A stretch of 41,840 nt of DNA from Actinomycetales bacterium (GCA_007280395.1 QYQH01000007.1:1-41840); one strand, 5' to 3'. Positions 22,419 to 32,371 are shown, counted from the first letter of the stretch. Notes: generated by a model not told the origin, from the sequence alone. Program-made: numbers and translations.

Positions 22419-23731
22419 CCAAGCAACCGATCAATAAAAGTTTGGTTGCTATTAAGTTCTAGATCCCCGACTAGAAAAGACTTTATATCCTCTGGAGTAT
22501 GGCTAATCACTCGACCATTATTATCGATAAATGCCGATATTCCAATGGTAGAAACACTTAATATGTAACGAGAATGTTCGACCGCTCTTATGCGAGTGAT
22601 AGCAAGTTGCTGTGCACTTTGAGCAGTATTTGCAAAGGTTGCACTATTGGTTTGAACAATTAGCGCTTGTGAATTAAGTGCCATATCGCGAACCAAGTCA
22701 TCTCGAATTATTTCATAACAGATAATTGGAGCTACTTTTGCACCTGCAATTTTATGTACGACTCGTTTATCGCCGGACACGAAATCATTAACGTTTCTGG
22801 CCAGTGGGCTCACTAACTCTGCCAATTTACGCAAAGGCATATATTCTCCAAATGGTGTTAAGCCGCGTTTAATATAAACACTTTGACGATCGCCATTTTT
22901 TGAATACATGATTGAGGCATTTTCTGGACTCCCTTCCCGCCGTTGTACCACGCCAGCGATAAGCGGTGTTTGCAACTCTGTTGTTAGAGAAGTTATATCT
23001 GCAGCAACTTCGGGAAATTGTCGGGGATCAATATCGATAGCATTTTCAGGCCACACGATTGCGTCATAGGTTGCTTGCGCGAATTCTCGAGTGGTATCGC
23101 GATGTAGATTGAAGACCGCCTTGGCCCGAGAATTGAAATGCAGTCCAACGCTCGGTGTATTACCTTGCACCGCCAGCAACCGCACAGAACCACTCCCCTG
23201 AGGATTACTAGGTATAAAGTTTGTCGCGATAAAAACCATTGCAACAATCAACATACTTTTCGCAGTAAATTTAATCAAAAGTGTGGCAACCAAAACCGTA
23301 AAGGCTGAAAGGGCTAACACTCCACCTAGGGAGACGATCGGCAAGGCCGGAGAATCGACCTGGCTAAATGCGATACGAGTCCAGCCGAAACCACCAAATG
23401 GAACACGCGCTCTCAACTCTTCCATAATTAGCAAAGTTAAAGCGCTCCACCAAATACTGTGTGATCTCTTATAAATCCAACCGATTGGTATATAGAACAG
23501 CGCCTGTAGCGATGCGAGCAATAACCAAGGAAGTGCACCAACGTATTTTCCGGTCCAATGCAGGACGATTGCGTTCAAAATCAGGCCAAAAATCAGACTA
23601 TGCACGATTGGTTTTGCACTGTTTCGTAGTTTTCTAAAGAAAAGGGCAAAACCGAGAATCGCTAAATACCAGATACCAATAGGTTCAAATGCGGCGCTGG
23701 CAAAAGAAGCTGCGATAAATATAATTACCAT
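22415..23731 (-). CDS. lnt: Apolipoprotein N-acyltransferase
   Basis: N-terminal TM region, GGFGWTRIAFSQ, carbon-nitrogen hydrolase domain IVWPENAID, LTPFGEYMPLR, PIICYEIIRDDLVRD. Confidence 0.93.
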   Translation of the reverse strand: MVIIFIAASFASAAFEPIGIWYLAILGFALFFRKLRNSAKPIVHSLIFGLILNAIVLHWTGKYVGALPWLLLASLQALFYIPIGWIYKRSHSIWWSALTLLIMEELRARVPFGGFGWTRIAFSQVDSPALPIVSLGGVLALSAFTVLVATLLIKFTAKSMLIVAMVFIATNFIPSNPQGSGSVRLLAVQGNTPSVGLHFNSRAKAVFNLHRDTTREFAQATYDAIVWPENAIDIDPRQFPEVAADITSLTTELQTPLIAGVVQRREGSPENASIMYSKNGDRQSVYIKRGLTPFGEYMPLRKLAELVSPLARNVNDFVSGDKRVVHKIAGAKVAPIICYEIIRDDLVRDMALNSQALIVQTNSATFANTAQSAQQLAITRIRAVEHSRYILSVSTIGISAFIDNNGRVISHTPEDIKSFLVGDLELNSNQTFIDRLLG

Positions 23732-24624
23732 TCAAGGGCAGCAATCAATCTATCTACGCTTGTGCCTAGGCCATAATCTCTCTGGTATTGATAAATCTCA
23801 TCCAAACTCTTAGGCCGCTTAGGCAGTTTAAGATCTAGTTCTGGAAGTGGCACATCTAGCGCACAATGAACCAATTTCGGCGCGATTTTTGCATAAGCGC
23901 TAGATTCCAATAATTTCTTTCGGGCGTTTGGTGTCAATCTCTCGTCAGAGTTTCCAGCAGCAATCATGACATCTTCAAGATTTGTGAATTGTTTCGCAAT
24001 GACAGCGGCACCTTTTTCTCCTATTCCCCTAATGCCAGGCAGACCATCGGAAGCATCACCTCTAATCATTGCGAAAAGAGCGTATCGCTCCCCCGGAATG
24101 TCATATTTATTTGCGATCCATTTAAGATCGACATGATCGTGGTTTGAGATACCTTTAGCCAGATAGACGACAGATATTTTTTTGGCGTCATCAACTAGTT
24201 GGAAGAGATCTCGGTCTCCAGTCACAATCTTGATTGGGCCCTTCTCTTTGAATGCATATGAAGCCATTACATCGTCAGCTTCGTAGTCATCAACACCAAC
24301 TAAAGGAATTCCGAATGCTTCGAGCAGATCGAGCAGAATAGGAATCTGTGGACCTAAAGTGTCAGGCTCTTCCTCTTCGCCTTCAACATCCAAACGATTC
24401 GCCTTGTATTCAGGAAACAATTGAACGCGCCAGCTTGGTCGCCAGTCACCTTCGATACAAGCGACGATCCGATCTGGTTTATAAATATTCATCAAGCGCG
24501 CTGTCATATCTAAGTAGCCACGAATGGCATTTACTGGTTCGCCCGATGGTGAAAGCAAAGTGTCTGGCATTCCAAAATATGCGCGATACCAAAGTGAAGC
24601 GCTATCTAAGAGCATTAGGGTCAT
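23725..24624 (-). CDS. 5'-3' exonuclease (PolA N-terminal-like)
   Basis: MLLDSASLWYRAYFGMPD, YEADDVMASYA, VTGDRDLFQLVDD, GDASDGLPGIRGIGEKGAA. Confidence 0.93.
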   Translation of the reverse strand: MTLMLLDSASLWYRAYFGMPDTLLSPSGEPVNAIRGYLDMTARLMNIYKPDRIVACIEGDWRPSWRVQLFPEYKANRLDVEGEEEEPDTLGPQIPILLDLLEAFGIPLVGVDDYEADDVMASYAFKEKGPIKIVTGDRDLFQLVDDAKKISVVYLAKGISNHDHVDLKWIANKYDIPGERYALFAMIRGDASDGLPGIRGIGEKGAAVIAKQFTNLEDVMIAAGNSDERLTPNARKKLLESSAYAKIAPKLVHCALDVPLPELDLKLPKRPKSLDEIYQYQRDYGLGTSVDRLIAALEW

Positions 24625-26999
24625 ACAACTGCTCCTGCATATGCAATAACTCCACGATCTATCCGACTTAGAGCTTCCGAGACTAATGGCGAAAGATGTG
24701 GAGAAGCGATTGCAATCTGTCGAAGTAAATCGATAATCTGTTTCATAGAGCGCACGAAATCTCCAACTGTTAATTCAGTTCCTTTTAGAATTGCTGTTAG
24801 GGAATGACCACTAGCCCATCTGTATGACGCCCAACAAAACCCGGCATCAGGTTCACGAATCGGTTCGAGGCCTAAATCTGTTTCGAGGTCATTAATTTCC
24901 ACCCAGGTTTTAACTAAATCAGCCAACACATCTTCCACGCTACCTCTGGGCAATTTTGGTTGGCTCTCTTTGCGACTTTCGTGCACAAACACAGAGACAA
25001 TTGACACGAGTTCGGCCGCCGTCAATTGGCTAAAAGCCTCTCTCCGAATCATTTCAGCAATAAGTAGATCGGTTTCTCCATAAATTTTAGAGAGTAACTT
25101 CCCACTAGGAGTAATAACATCACTTGAAAGATAACCAAACTTCTCCAGCATTATTTTGATTAGATCAAATCTTCTGGCGATCACATGCGTACGATTAGCA
25201 ACTCGCGTATTGAGTCCATCATTTTCGCGCCGTAGTCGATCGGCTCTCTCAGCAATGCGAGCGTGTGTTTCACGATCACTACAACCATGACAGGAATGAT
25301 TTCGGAGAGCTTTACGAGCATCGGCAATCTTCTCCTCCTCAAACTCCCTAGCCTTACGCTTTTTAGTTGAGAGGCCTTTCTCAAGTTCTTTGATCTCGAA
25401 TCTAATCTGGGCATATTCTACGAAGTCACCAAGATGACAGCTGATTTCAGATTCCAATTCCTTGATCGCTTCACTATTGCGATGAATCTGGCGAGCCAGA
25501 CCTACGACTGCTTTATCTGCTTGAAATTGTGCAAATGAAGATTCGAGCGAGGTTCGCGCTCGTTGTGCGCCAAATTGTGAGATTAGATTTATCGTCATGT
25601 TGTACGTTGGTTTAAATGAACTTTTCAAAGGGTAGGTACGAGTAGATGCTAATCCTGCTGCCGATGCGCTATCGATATCTTTGTTCCAGAGTATTACAGC
25701 ATTTCCTTCGATATCAATCCCTCTGCGTCCAGCTCGTCCAGTTAACTGCGTGTACTCCCCCGGTGTTACCGAAACATGGGATTCACCATTCCATTTTGTT
25801 AATTTTTCTAATACGACGGTTCTTGCTGGCATGTTTATACCTAAAGCAAGAGTTTCAGTTGCGAATACCGCCTTGATTAAGCCTCTCTGAAATAACTCTT
25901 CTACGCACTCTTTAAATGCCGGCAAGAGACCAGCATGATGGGCAGCGATTCCGCGCTCTAAGGAATCAACCCACTCGTGATATCCAAGGACAATCAAGTC
26001 ATCTTCGGGTAACGTTTTTGTTTTTTCAGTAATCACTTGTCGGATTTCGGATCTTTCTTCAGCGTCTGTAAGCCTTAGCCCAGATGCCACACATTGACGC
26101 ACCGCGTTATCACATTGCGCTCTAGAGAAAATAAATGTTATGGCTGGTAGTAGTCCTTCTCGATCCAATTTTTCAATAACGTCAGAACGCCCAAGCGCTT
26201 TTATGGTCGGAGTGATTTGTGCGTTGTCGCGCCATTGCTTCTTCCCTTGGCCACCGCTATATCTGGACTTTATGCTGCGGAGAGATTCCTTCTCTAGTCG
26301 TAAAATTTCTGGGTTCACCTTCGTGTTAGCTGAAAATAAATCTAATAATCGATTTCCGAAGAGAACGTGTTGGTATAGCGGGACCGGGCGGATTTCACTT
26401 ACTATAACTTTCATCTCACCGCGAACCGTCTGCAACCAATCGCCGAATTCCTCCGCATTTGAGACTGTCGCAGAGAGCGCAGCAACCTGAATGCTTTCAG
26501 GTAAATGAATCAAGATCTCTTCCCAAACCGCGCCGCGAAAACGATCTGCTAAATAATGAACCTCATCCATTACAACAAATCGCAAATCCGAGAGCGTCTT
26601 TGATGAGGAGTAAATCATGTTTCGCAATACTTCAGTTGTCATGATCACGATAGGAGCTTCAGAGTTAATACTTGTATCCCCTGTTAATAATCCGACGTTG
26701 CTATCTCCGTACATTGCGCATAAATCTTGATATTTCTGATTAGAGAGCGCCTTTATTGGTGTTGTGTAAAAGCATTTCGTTCCAGTTGTGATTGCTAGAT
26801 GCGCGGCAAATTCACCGACAATAGTTTTACCTGCTCCTGTAGGTGCCGCTACTAAGACAGATTTTCCGCTCTCAAGGGCATGACAACCTTGGATTTGAAA
26901 TGAATCCATTTCGAATGGGTACCTAGCAATGAAGGCGCTTGTTGCTGAGTGGGCGCCTTTAACCTTAGCTTGAGCAAATCTTTCTGCTGGAGTTAACAT
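24621..26999 (-). CDS. helY: DEAD/DEAH box RNA helicase, HelY/Mtr4-like
   Basis: APTGAGKTIVGEFAAHLAI, MDEVHYLADRFRGAVWEE, LSATVSNAEEFGDWL, TGRAGRRGID. Confidence 0.92.
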   Translation of the reverse strand: MLTPAERFAQAKVKGAHSATSAFIARYPFEMDSFQIQGCHALESGKSVLVAAPTGAGKTIVGEFAAHLAITTGTKCFYTTPIKALSNQKYQDLCAMYGDSNVGLLTGDTSINSEAPIVIMTTEVLRNMIYSSSKTLSDLRFVVMDEVHYLADRFRGAVWEEILIHLPESIQVAALSATVSNAEEFGDWLQTVRGEMKVIVSEIRPVPLYQHVLFGNRLLDLFSANTKVNPEILRLEKESLRSIKSRYSGGQGKKQWRDNAQITPTIKALGRSDVIEKLDREGLLPAITFIFSRAQCDNAVRQCVASGLRLTDAEERSEIRQVITEKTKTLPEDDLIVLGYHEWVDSLERGIAAHHAGLLPAFKECVEELFQRGLIKAVFATETLALGINMPARTVVLEKLTKWNGESHVSVTPGEYTQLTGRAGRRGIDIEGNAVILWNKDIDSASAAGLASTRTYPLKSSFKPTYNMTINLISQFGAQRARTSLESSFAQFQADKAVVGLARQIHRNSEAIKELESEISCHLGDFVEYAQIRFEIKELEKGLSTKKRKAREFEEEKIADARKALRNHSCHGCSDRETHARIAERADRLRRENDGLNTRVANRTHVIARRFDLIKIMLEKFGYLSSDVITPSGKLLSKIYGETDLLIAEMIRREAFSQLTAAELVSIVSVFVHESRKESQPKLPRGSVEDVLADLVKTWVEINDLETDLGLEPIREPDAGFCWASYRWASGHSLTAILKGTELTVGDFVRSMKQIIDLLRQIAIASPHLSPLVSEALSRIDRGVIAYAGAVV

Positions 27000-27892
27000 T
27001 AAATTTTGGCCCAGGTGCGTAACGATCTTGAGAGCACATCAACCTCAATCGGCAGAGAGCCAATTCGCTCGCCATCGGCATACGCAGAGGTATCCGCGGA
27101 AACAGTGATTTTTCGCGTTTTTATAAATTCAACAGCCGGATGCGTGATATGTCGACCACTATAAACTTTTGGAAATACTTTCAGCAGTTCAACTTTACTT
27201 ACTGGATGCAAAATCAGAATATCCAAGAAACCATCGCTGCGATCAGCCATCGGGCATAACTGCATTCCCCCACCATAAGTAGGCCCATTTGCAATAGCGA
27301 CAAGCATTGCCCGAAGATCCCGTTTTACGCCATCGATTTCTAGGGCGTACATAATCGAATTAAATTTAGGAAGCTCTACTAAAGTTGCAAAGTTGTACTT
27401 CATTCTTCCCGCAAATGGAAAATGTTCGTTGGCACGGGCATTTACCTGGGCATCGAATCCGGTGCTTAAAATCTGCCCGAAATACTGGAGGCCATCTTCA
27501 TTCTTGATTCTTCCGAGATCTATCGAAACTGGTTCCGTTCCATAGATGATATTAAAAACAACGGATGGATTTGTTTCAAGCAACCCATTGCTCCGCGCAA
27601 AATCATTTCCAGTACCAGCCGGAACAACATAGAGTGGAGTTTGACTATCAGCGATGACTTGAATTGCACTGTGAACTAGTCCATCACCCCCAATCGCAAT
27701 TAAAGCGTCATATTGGCTCCCCGCGATAGCTTCCGCCAGACCAATAGAGATTTGAGTTGCATCCTGCGACTCAACAACGACACAGTGAATATCGTGCGCC
27801 ATTGCATACCTAAGAAGAGATTTTGCCAAATAGTCTGCGTTGCCTTTTCCAGCGGCAGGATTTAAAAAAATTAATACTTTTTTAGTCGTCAT
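26999..27892 (-). CDS. Diacylglycerol kinase / lipid kinase family protein
   Basis: LIFLNPAAGKGNAD, GGDGLVHSAIQ, PAGTGNDFARSNGL; start placed at MTTKK. Confidence 0.93.
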   Translation of the reverse strand: MTTKKVLIFLNPAAGKGNADYLAKSLLRYAMAHDIHCVVVESQDATQISIGLAEAIAGSQYDALIAIGGDGLVHSAIQVIADSQTPLYVVPAGTGNDFARSNGLLETNPSVVFNIIYGTEPVSIDLGRIKNEDGLQYFGQILSTGFDAQVNARANEHFPFAGRMKYNFATLVELPKFNSIMYALEIDGVKRDLRAMLVAIANGPTYGGGMQLCPMADRSDGFLDILILHPVSKVELLKVFPKVYSGRHITHPAVEFIKTRKITVSADTSAYADGERIGSLPIEVDVLSRSLRTWAKI

Positions 27893-28658
27893 CGTTGACA
27901 GATCGCCTTCGTCTCGACTTATCAACTAAGAGAGAGATTGCGCCTGCTGATAAATAGAGGATGGTTAGTGGAACGGCTAGGAAAAACATAGTAATCGGAT
28001 CGCCTGTTGGTGTCGCGATGGCAGAGAAAAGCGTGATTCCAAATATTGCATAGCGCCATGGTTTTAGGATTGAGTGGCCACTCAATATATGAGCAAGATT
28101 AAGTGATACGAGGAAGACTGGTAGTTCAAAAGCAATCCCAAAGACAAATATCAACTGCATAACAAAACTAAGATAGTCGTCGAATTTAACTAAGTTTGAT
28201 AGTGAGGTGGGGGTAAAACTTAGAAGCACGTCGACTGCGATTGGCAAAACCAGATAACCAGCGAAAACTCCAATTGCGAAGAAAGGAACTGCAAAGAGCA
28301 CAAAGAAGATGGAATTTCGTTTCTCTTTTTTGTGCAATCCGGGTGCAATAAATGCCCACAGTTGGTAGAGCCATACCGGAGAAGCTATAAGAATTCCCAA
28401 AATTATAGAAATTTTGAATTTGAGATCAATCGGACCCAACACTCCATTTATATAGAGAACCCCACATGAACTCGAACCGATATCCGTTGCTTTTCGGAGA
28501 TCACAAATTGGCGCCGCCAACCTATTTATTATGTTGTCGTAAAGAAACCATCCAACAAAGCTAGATAAACCAATAGTTAGAGCGGACTTGAAAAGGCGTT
28601 TTCGCAATTCATTAAAGTGAGAGAGCAACGGCATCGCTTTAGCCGAATCTTTCTTCAT
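27882..28658 (-). CDS. tatC: Sec-independent protein translocase TatC
   Basis: PLLSHFNELRKRLFKSALTIGL, multiple TM, FGIAFELPVFLVSL, ATPTGDPITMFFLAVPLTILY. Confidence 0.96.
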   Translation of the reverse strand: MKKDSAKAMPLLSHFNELRKRLFKSALTIGLSSFVGWFLYDNIINRLAAPICDLRKATDIGSSSCGVLYINGVLGPIDLKFKISIILGILIASPVWLYQLWAFIAPGLHKKEKRNSIFFVLFAVPFFAIGVFAGYLVLPIAVDVLLSFTPTSLSNLVKFDDYLSFVMQLIFVFGIAFELPVFLVSLNLAHILSGHSILKPWRYAIFGITLFSAIATPTGDPITMFFLAVPLTILYLSAGAISLLVDKSRRRRSVNDDD

Positions 28659-28685
28659 TTGATTTTCAACCAGATTTCGTAGAAA

Positions 28686-28880
28686 TTACGAGTCGGACTT
28701 TGTAGCGTCGCCTTTGTCGTCCTTGACATCCTTGTCGTTGCCATCCTTCATTTCACTCTTAAATATCTTCAGTGATTTTGCAATCGATTTAGCTGAATCA
28801 GGCAACTTCTTAGCACCGAATAAAAGAACGAACACAATTGCAATTACGACGAAATGCCAACCTTCGAGTCCGCGTAGCAT
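28686..28880 (-). CDS. tatA: Sec-independent protein translocase TatA
   Basis: [46 protein letters not shown] at 28880 preceded by a purine-rich RBS; the longer track start runs through a tandem repeat. Confidence 0.93.
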   Translation of the reverse strand: MLRGLEGWHFVVIAIVFVLLFGAKKLPDSAKSIAKSLKIFKSEMKDGNDKDVKDDKGDATKSDS

Positions 28881-28899
28881 CTTCTCTTCCCCACTTCTG

Positions 28900-28957
28900 T
28901 TAGAGCCTGGTAGAGCCTGGTAAATCTGGTAAACCTGGTAAACCTGGTAAACCTGGT
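28900..28957. repeat. Short tandem repeat upstream of tatA (2 x 10-bp TAGAGCCTGG + 4 x 9-bp TAA[A/C]...CTGG)
   Basis: tagagcctgg tagagcctgg taaatctgg taaacctgg taaacctgg taaacctgg at 28901-28956. Confidence 0.95.
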
Positions 28958-29021
28958 GCAAATACTAGTTCCAATACTGCTCCCTAGCCGAAATTAGGTG
29001 CAGGAGCCCTCTCGAATAACC

Positions 29022-29954
29022 CTATTTCTCCCCATAAACCTTTTGGATGGCCTGTGCGCGAGAAGTGATATCGCTCGCGAGTTCAAGGGGTTCTTTCACT
29101 GATATTCCTCCGCCAAAGCCAAGAACAGTGCGCACCAGCCAATCCGAATCCACGGGATTGAGTTTCACGAGAAGCTCTTCGCTTCCAGAAACATCTTCAA
29201 TGTTTTCTATAATCGCCCGGTTGTTTTCGACGAAATTCCTTGCACTTTTATTTATTAGAAGTACCGCACCTTGCTGTTCCGCGACTACATCGCTATAGCC
29301 TGGGGTTCCACTAATCTCCGAATTTTCAGCCACTTCACAACTGACAATACGATCTAACCGAAATGTTCTATCCGCGTTGGAAGTCTGACACCAGGCGCTT
29401 AAGTACGTGGCTTGATTTGCGCGATATATTTCGAGTGGAAATATAGTTCTCTCAGTCCGTTCATCTTTGTTCCCGCTTAGATAGACAATACGAAGGGTGG
29501 ATGATTTAGCAATCGCTCTCTCTAAATCTTGCAAGAACGGGTTATCGTCAAAATCCTGTACCACCACAAATGGATTTTCAAATTGTAGGCTTGTGAGCAA
29601 TTTCTTATGTAATTTTTCGATTTCATTACGCAATTCATCGCTCCTCAGAGATTTGAGCAAATCAAGAGAGACCAGAATAGATACCATCTCACTTCTTCCC
29701 ATTTTGCGTGGCCGCTTAAAACTTTGTGGATCTGAAACTGTCACATATCCATCTTCGTAGTACATATCGATTAGTTCCAGTGGTGTATATCCTGGTAAAC
29801 CACACATATGTATAAGGACGAGGTCCTGATTTATCTGTTTCTCTGTAACTCCAAAAACGCTTGCTAATTCCCCAATAGAAATCCCCTGGTGCTCAAGGAG
29901 ATAGGGAACCAAATCTAATGCGCGAGCTGTTCGTTCTAGCGCTGATTCAGTCAT
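29022..29954 (-). CDS. pafC: WYL-domain transcriptional regulator PafC
   Basis: HTH N-terminus, WYL-like core region; adjacent to a second WYL paralogue and to tatAC. Confidence 0.88.
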   Translation of the reverse strand: MTESALERTARALDLVPYLLEHQGISIGELASVFGVTEKQINQDLVLIHMCGLPGYTPLELIDMYYEDGYVTVSDPQSFKRPRKMGRSEMVSILVSLDLLKSLRSDELRNEIEKLHKKLLTSLQFENPFVVVQDFDDNPFLQDLERAIAKSSTLRIVYLSGNKDERTERTIFPLEIYRANQATYLSAWCQTSNADRTFRLDRIVSCEVAENSEISGTPGYSDVVAEQQGAVLLINKSARNFVENNRAIIENIEDVSGSEELLVKLNPVDSDWLVRTVLGFGGGISVKEPLELASDITSRAQAIQKVYGEK

Positions 29955-30886
29955 TTGGCAACCCCGCTAATCAACGCTAACAATGCGGCTTTTAAAGTAG
30001 TAGGTTCGATAATCCTGATATTAGTTTCATACCAGATTAGTTCGCGCAGGAAAGTGATCTCATTTTCATAACTCAATTCAAAGGTTTCATATTCCCCATC
30101 TTGTTCTATGAATGTTCCCCTATTTCGGAGTATGAGGGCTGAATCTTTTCGGATATTTATCTTTGCTCGGTGCATTATGGCGATGTCACTCTTAGGTAAA
30201 TAAGCAGCGGCTTCGAAGTTAGTCGGAATCTCGTATTCATTTTTCTTTTTAGAGATATCAATTCCAGAGACCAGCCTTGATAACTTAAATAGTCGAATCT
30301 CCCTTCGATCCAAATCCATTCCAATCAAATACCAAAAACCATTCCAGAAAAGAACTCGATAGGGTTCTAAGTGCCTAATTTTCAAACTAGTTGAATCATA
30401 AGAAAAGGTTACTTTCGATCGCTGATTTATAGCCGTCGAAAGCTCCTCTAAAACTTGAGTTGGGTTCTCAAAGCGATATTTAATTCGGAAATCAAAATCA
30501 ACGGCCGCAGGAATACCAAGTGACTGTAATTTACGAATCCCTGATTGTGCGCTGGGGGCAAGTATAGAATCATTCCAAAAATTTGAAGCGATGGAAATAA
30601 GTGCCAGTTCCCGCCCAGTCAATTCTGGAACAACTAATTCATATGATTTCCGTGGGATTCGATAGCCCGGCTCATCCTCAAAAAAAACATCCAAATCCCC
30701 TACTTCGATCTCAATTCCGATTGACCTGAGGTCATCTTTATCCCGCTCGAACATCCGTTCCTTGGCTTCCTGTGTACCTTTATAGCCAGCGACGTTCTCA
30801 AGAATCTCGGATTTCGTTAGGTATCTTTTAGTCGACAGAAGAGCCAATGTGAGATTAATTAGGCGCTCTGTTTTGTTATCTGACAC
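29951..30886 (-). CDS. pafB: WYL-domain transcriptional regulator PafB
   Basis: LINLTLALLSTKRYLTKSEILENVAGY HTH; HLEPYRVLFWNGFWYLIGMDLDRREIRLFKLSRL WYL core. Confidence 0.88.
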   Translation of the reverse strand: MSDNKTERLINLTLALLSTKRYLTKSEILENVAGYKGTQEAKERMFERDKDDLRSIGIEIEVGDLDVFFEDEPGYRIPRKSYELVVPELTGRELALISIASNFWNDSILAPSAQSGIRKLQSLGIPAAVDFDFRIKYRFENPTQVLEELSTAINQRSKVTFSYDSTSLKIRHLEPYRVLFWNGFWYLIGMDLDRREIRLFKLSRLVSGIDISKKKNEYEIPTNFEAAAYLPKSDIAIMHRAKINIRKDSALILRNRGTFIEQDGEYETFELSYENEITFLRELIWYETNIRIIEPTTLKAALLALISGVAK

Positions 30887-30971
30887 AAGAAAACCCTAGT
30901 GGTTTGATAACCTACGTGCATTAATAAAAGGGTGAAGAGAAGAGAACTCTTTCGATTTCAATTGGAGAACT

Positions 30972-31505
30972 ATGGCTAGCTTACGTTTAAGTGGGTTAAC
31001 GGGAAACAAGCGCTTAATAATCACGGTCGTCTTATCGACAACCTTACTCTTGACCTCTTGCACGTTAGACGGCGGGACTGGCAGCGGAAATAAGGAGCAA
31101 TCAATGGCAAGTAGTGAACGTGAATACCTCGCGGTTTCAGATAACGCTGGTGCAGAACCGACAATAGGACAACCTGTTGGAAGCGCACCTACTACTCTTG
31201 TGAAAAAAGATATTCTTATTGGCAGCGGAGCTGAAGTTTTACCGACATCAACGCTAACTGTTCATTACGTGCTGATCTCTTGGAAGACAGGAAAGGTACT
31301 TCAAACTTCTTGGATTGGGCAGCCAGCAATCTTCCCACTCAGCGGTGTAATCAAAGGTTGGCAAGAAGGAATGCCTGGCATGAAGATTGGCGGCCGACGC
31401 TTACTCATAATCCCACCTGAGCTAGCCTACGGCCCATCGGGTTCTGGACCAATTGGTCCCAATGAAACTCTTGCATTTGTTGTTGACGTTGTAAACGTTA
31501 ATTAA
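30972..31505 (+). CDS. FKBP-type peptidyl-prolyl cis-trans isomerase, predicted lipoprotein
   Basis: Lipobox LLLTSC; VHYVLISWKTGKVLQTSW, GVIKGWQEGMPGMKIGGRRLLIIPPELAYG. Confidence 0.93.
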   Translation: MASLRLSGLTGNKRLIITVVLSTTLLLTSCTLDGGTGSGNKEQSMASSEREYLAVSDNAGAEPTIGQPVGSAPTTLVKKDILIGSGAEVLPTSTLTVHYVLISWKTGKVLQTSWIGQPAIFPLSGVIKGWQEGMPGMKIGGRRLLIIPPELAYGPSGSGPIGPNETLAFVVDVVNVN

Positions 31506-31510
31506 AGAAA

Positions 31511-32371
31511 TTAACTTTCAGCCTCGCTCGTTCCATAGGCGCCTTTAGACGGTCTACGGCGGCGAGCTGGTGCCGTCGTATTTGGTGCTAAACGCCTTGC
31601 CATAATTAAGAATGCAGTGTGTCCGATCATCCTGTGTTGTGGTCTAACAGCAAGACCTTCGTGATGCCAACCACGAACGATAGTTTCGCTGCTTTCGGGT
31701 TCTGTGAAATTACCAGAGGACTTGATCGCCTCCGCAGTCTGTGAAAGCTGAGTTGTAGTTGCAACATATGCAATAAAGACACCACCGGGTATCAGAACGT
31801 CGCTAGCCATTTGGATACATTCCCAAGGGGCCAACATATCTAGAACTACCCGGTCATACATCTGGGTGTGTGGAAATTCTTGAACCGCCCCAAGTTGCAG
31901 CTTCCAATTTGCGGGTTTTCCTCCAAAATAATTGTTTATATTTTTCTCTGCAATACTTGCAAACTCTTCACGTTTTTCAAATGAATCTAAGGTACCGCGT
32001 TCACCAACCGCTCGTAAAAGTGAGATCGAAAGAGCTCCTGACCCAACTCCAGCTTCCAGCACACGCGAACCAGGTGCGATATCCGCAAAACCCAAAATCA
32101 TAGCGGCATCTTTAGGGTAAACAATTGTCGCTCCCCGAGGCATCGCTAGAACATAATCGGCTAGTAAGGGCTTGAAAGCCAAAAATTTCAAACCACCAGT
32201 GGTTTCTACTACAGACCCTTCAGGCAGACCGATAATTTCGTTATGAACCAGCCATCCGTTATGTGTGTGCCACTCTTGATTTAATTGCAGGGTAATTGTG
32301 TGCATCTTGCCTTTAGCGTCAGTCAATTGAACCCGATCGCCAACTTTGAAATTGCGATTAATTGAATTCAT
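31511..32371 (-). CDS. trmI: tRNA (adenine-58-N1)-methyltransferase TrmI
   Basis: YPKDAAMILGFADIAPGSRVLEAGVGSGALSISLLRAVG, VLDMLAPWE. Confidence 0.94.
   Translation of the reverse strand: MNSINRNFKVGDRVQLTDAKGKMHTITLQLNQEWHTHNGWLVHNEIIGLPEGSVVETTGGLKFLAFKPLLADYVLAMPRGATIVYPKDAAMILGFADIAPGSRVLEAGVGSGALSISLLRAVGERGTLDSFEKREEFASIAEKNINNYFGGKPANWKLQLGAVQEFPHTQMYDRVVLDMLAPWECIQMASDVLIPGGVFIAYVATTTQLSQTAEAIKSSGNFTEPESSETIVRGWHHEGLAVRPQHRMIGHTAFLIMARRLAPNTTAPARRRRPSKGAYGTSEAES

Noticed and set aside
26813-26821. CACCGACAA (TTGTCGGTG on -), another partial RecA-NDp match
   Set aside because: Falls in the helY Walker A region (encodes IVGEF) and lacks the downstream -10 half.
28881-28961. N-terminal extension of TatA encoding [12 protein letters not shown] (track start at 28961)
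   Set aside because: It is translation through the tandem repeat from a non-ATG start; the ATG at 28880 has a purine-rich RBS and gives a standard TatA N-terminus.
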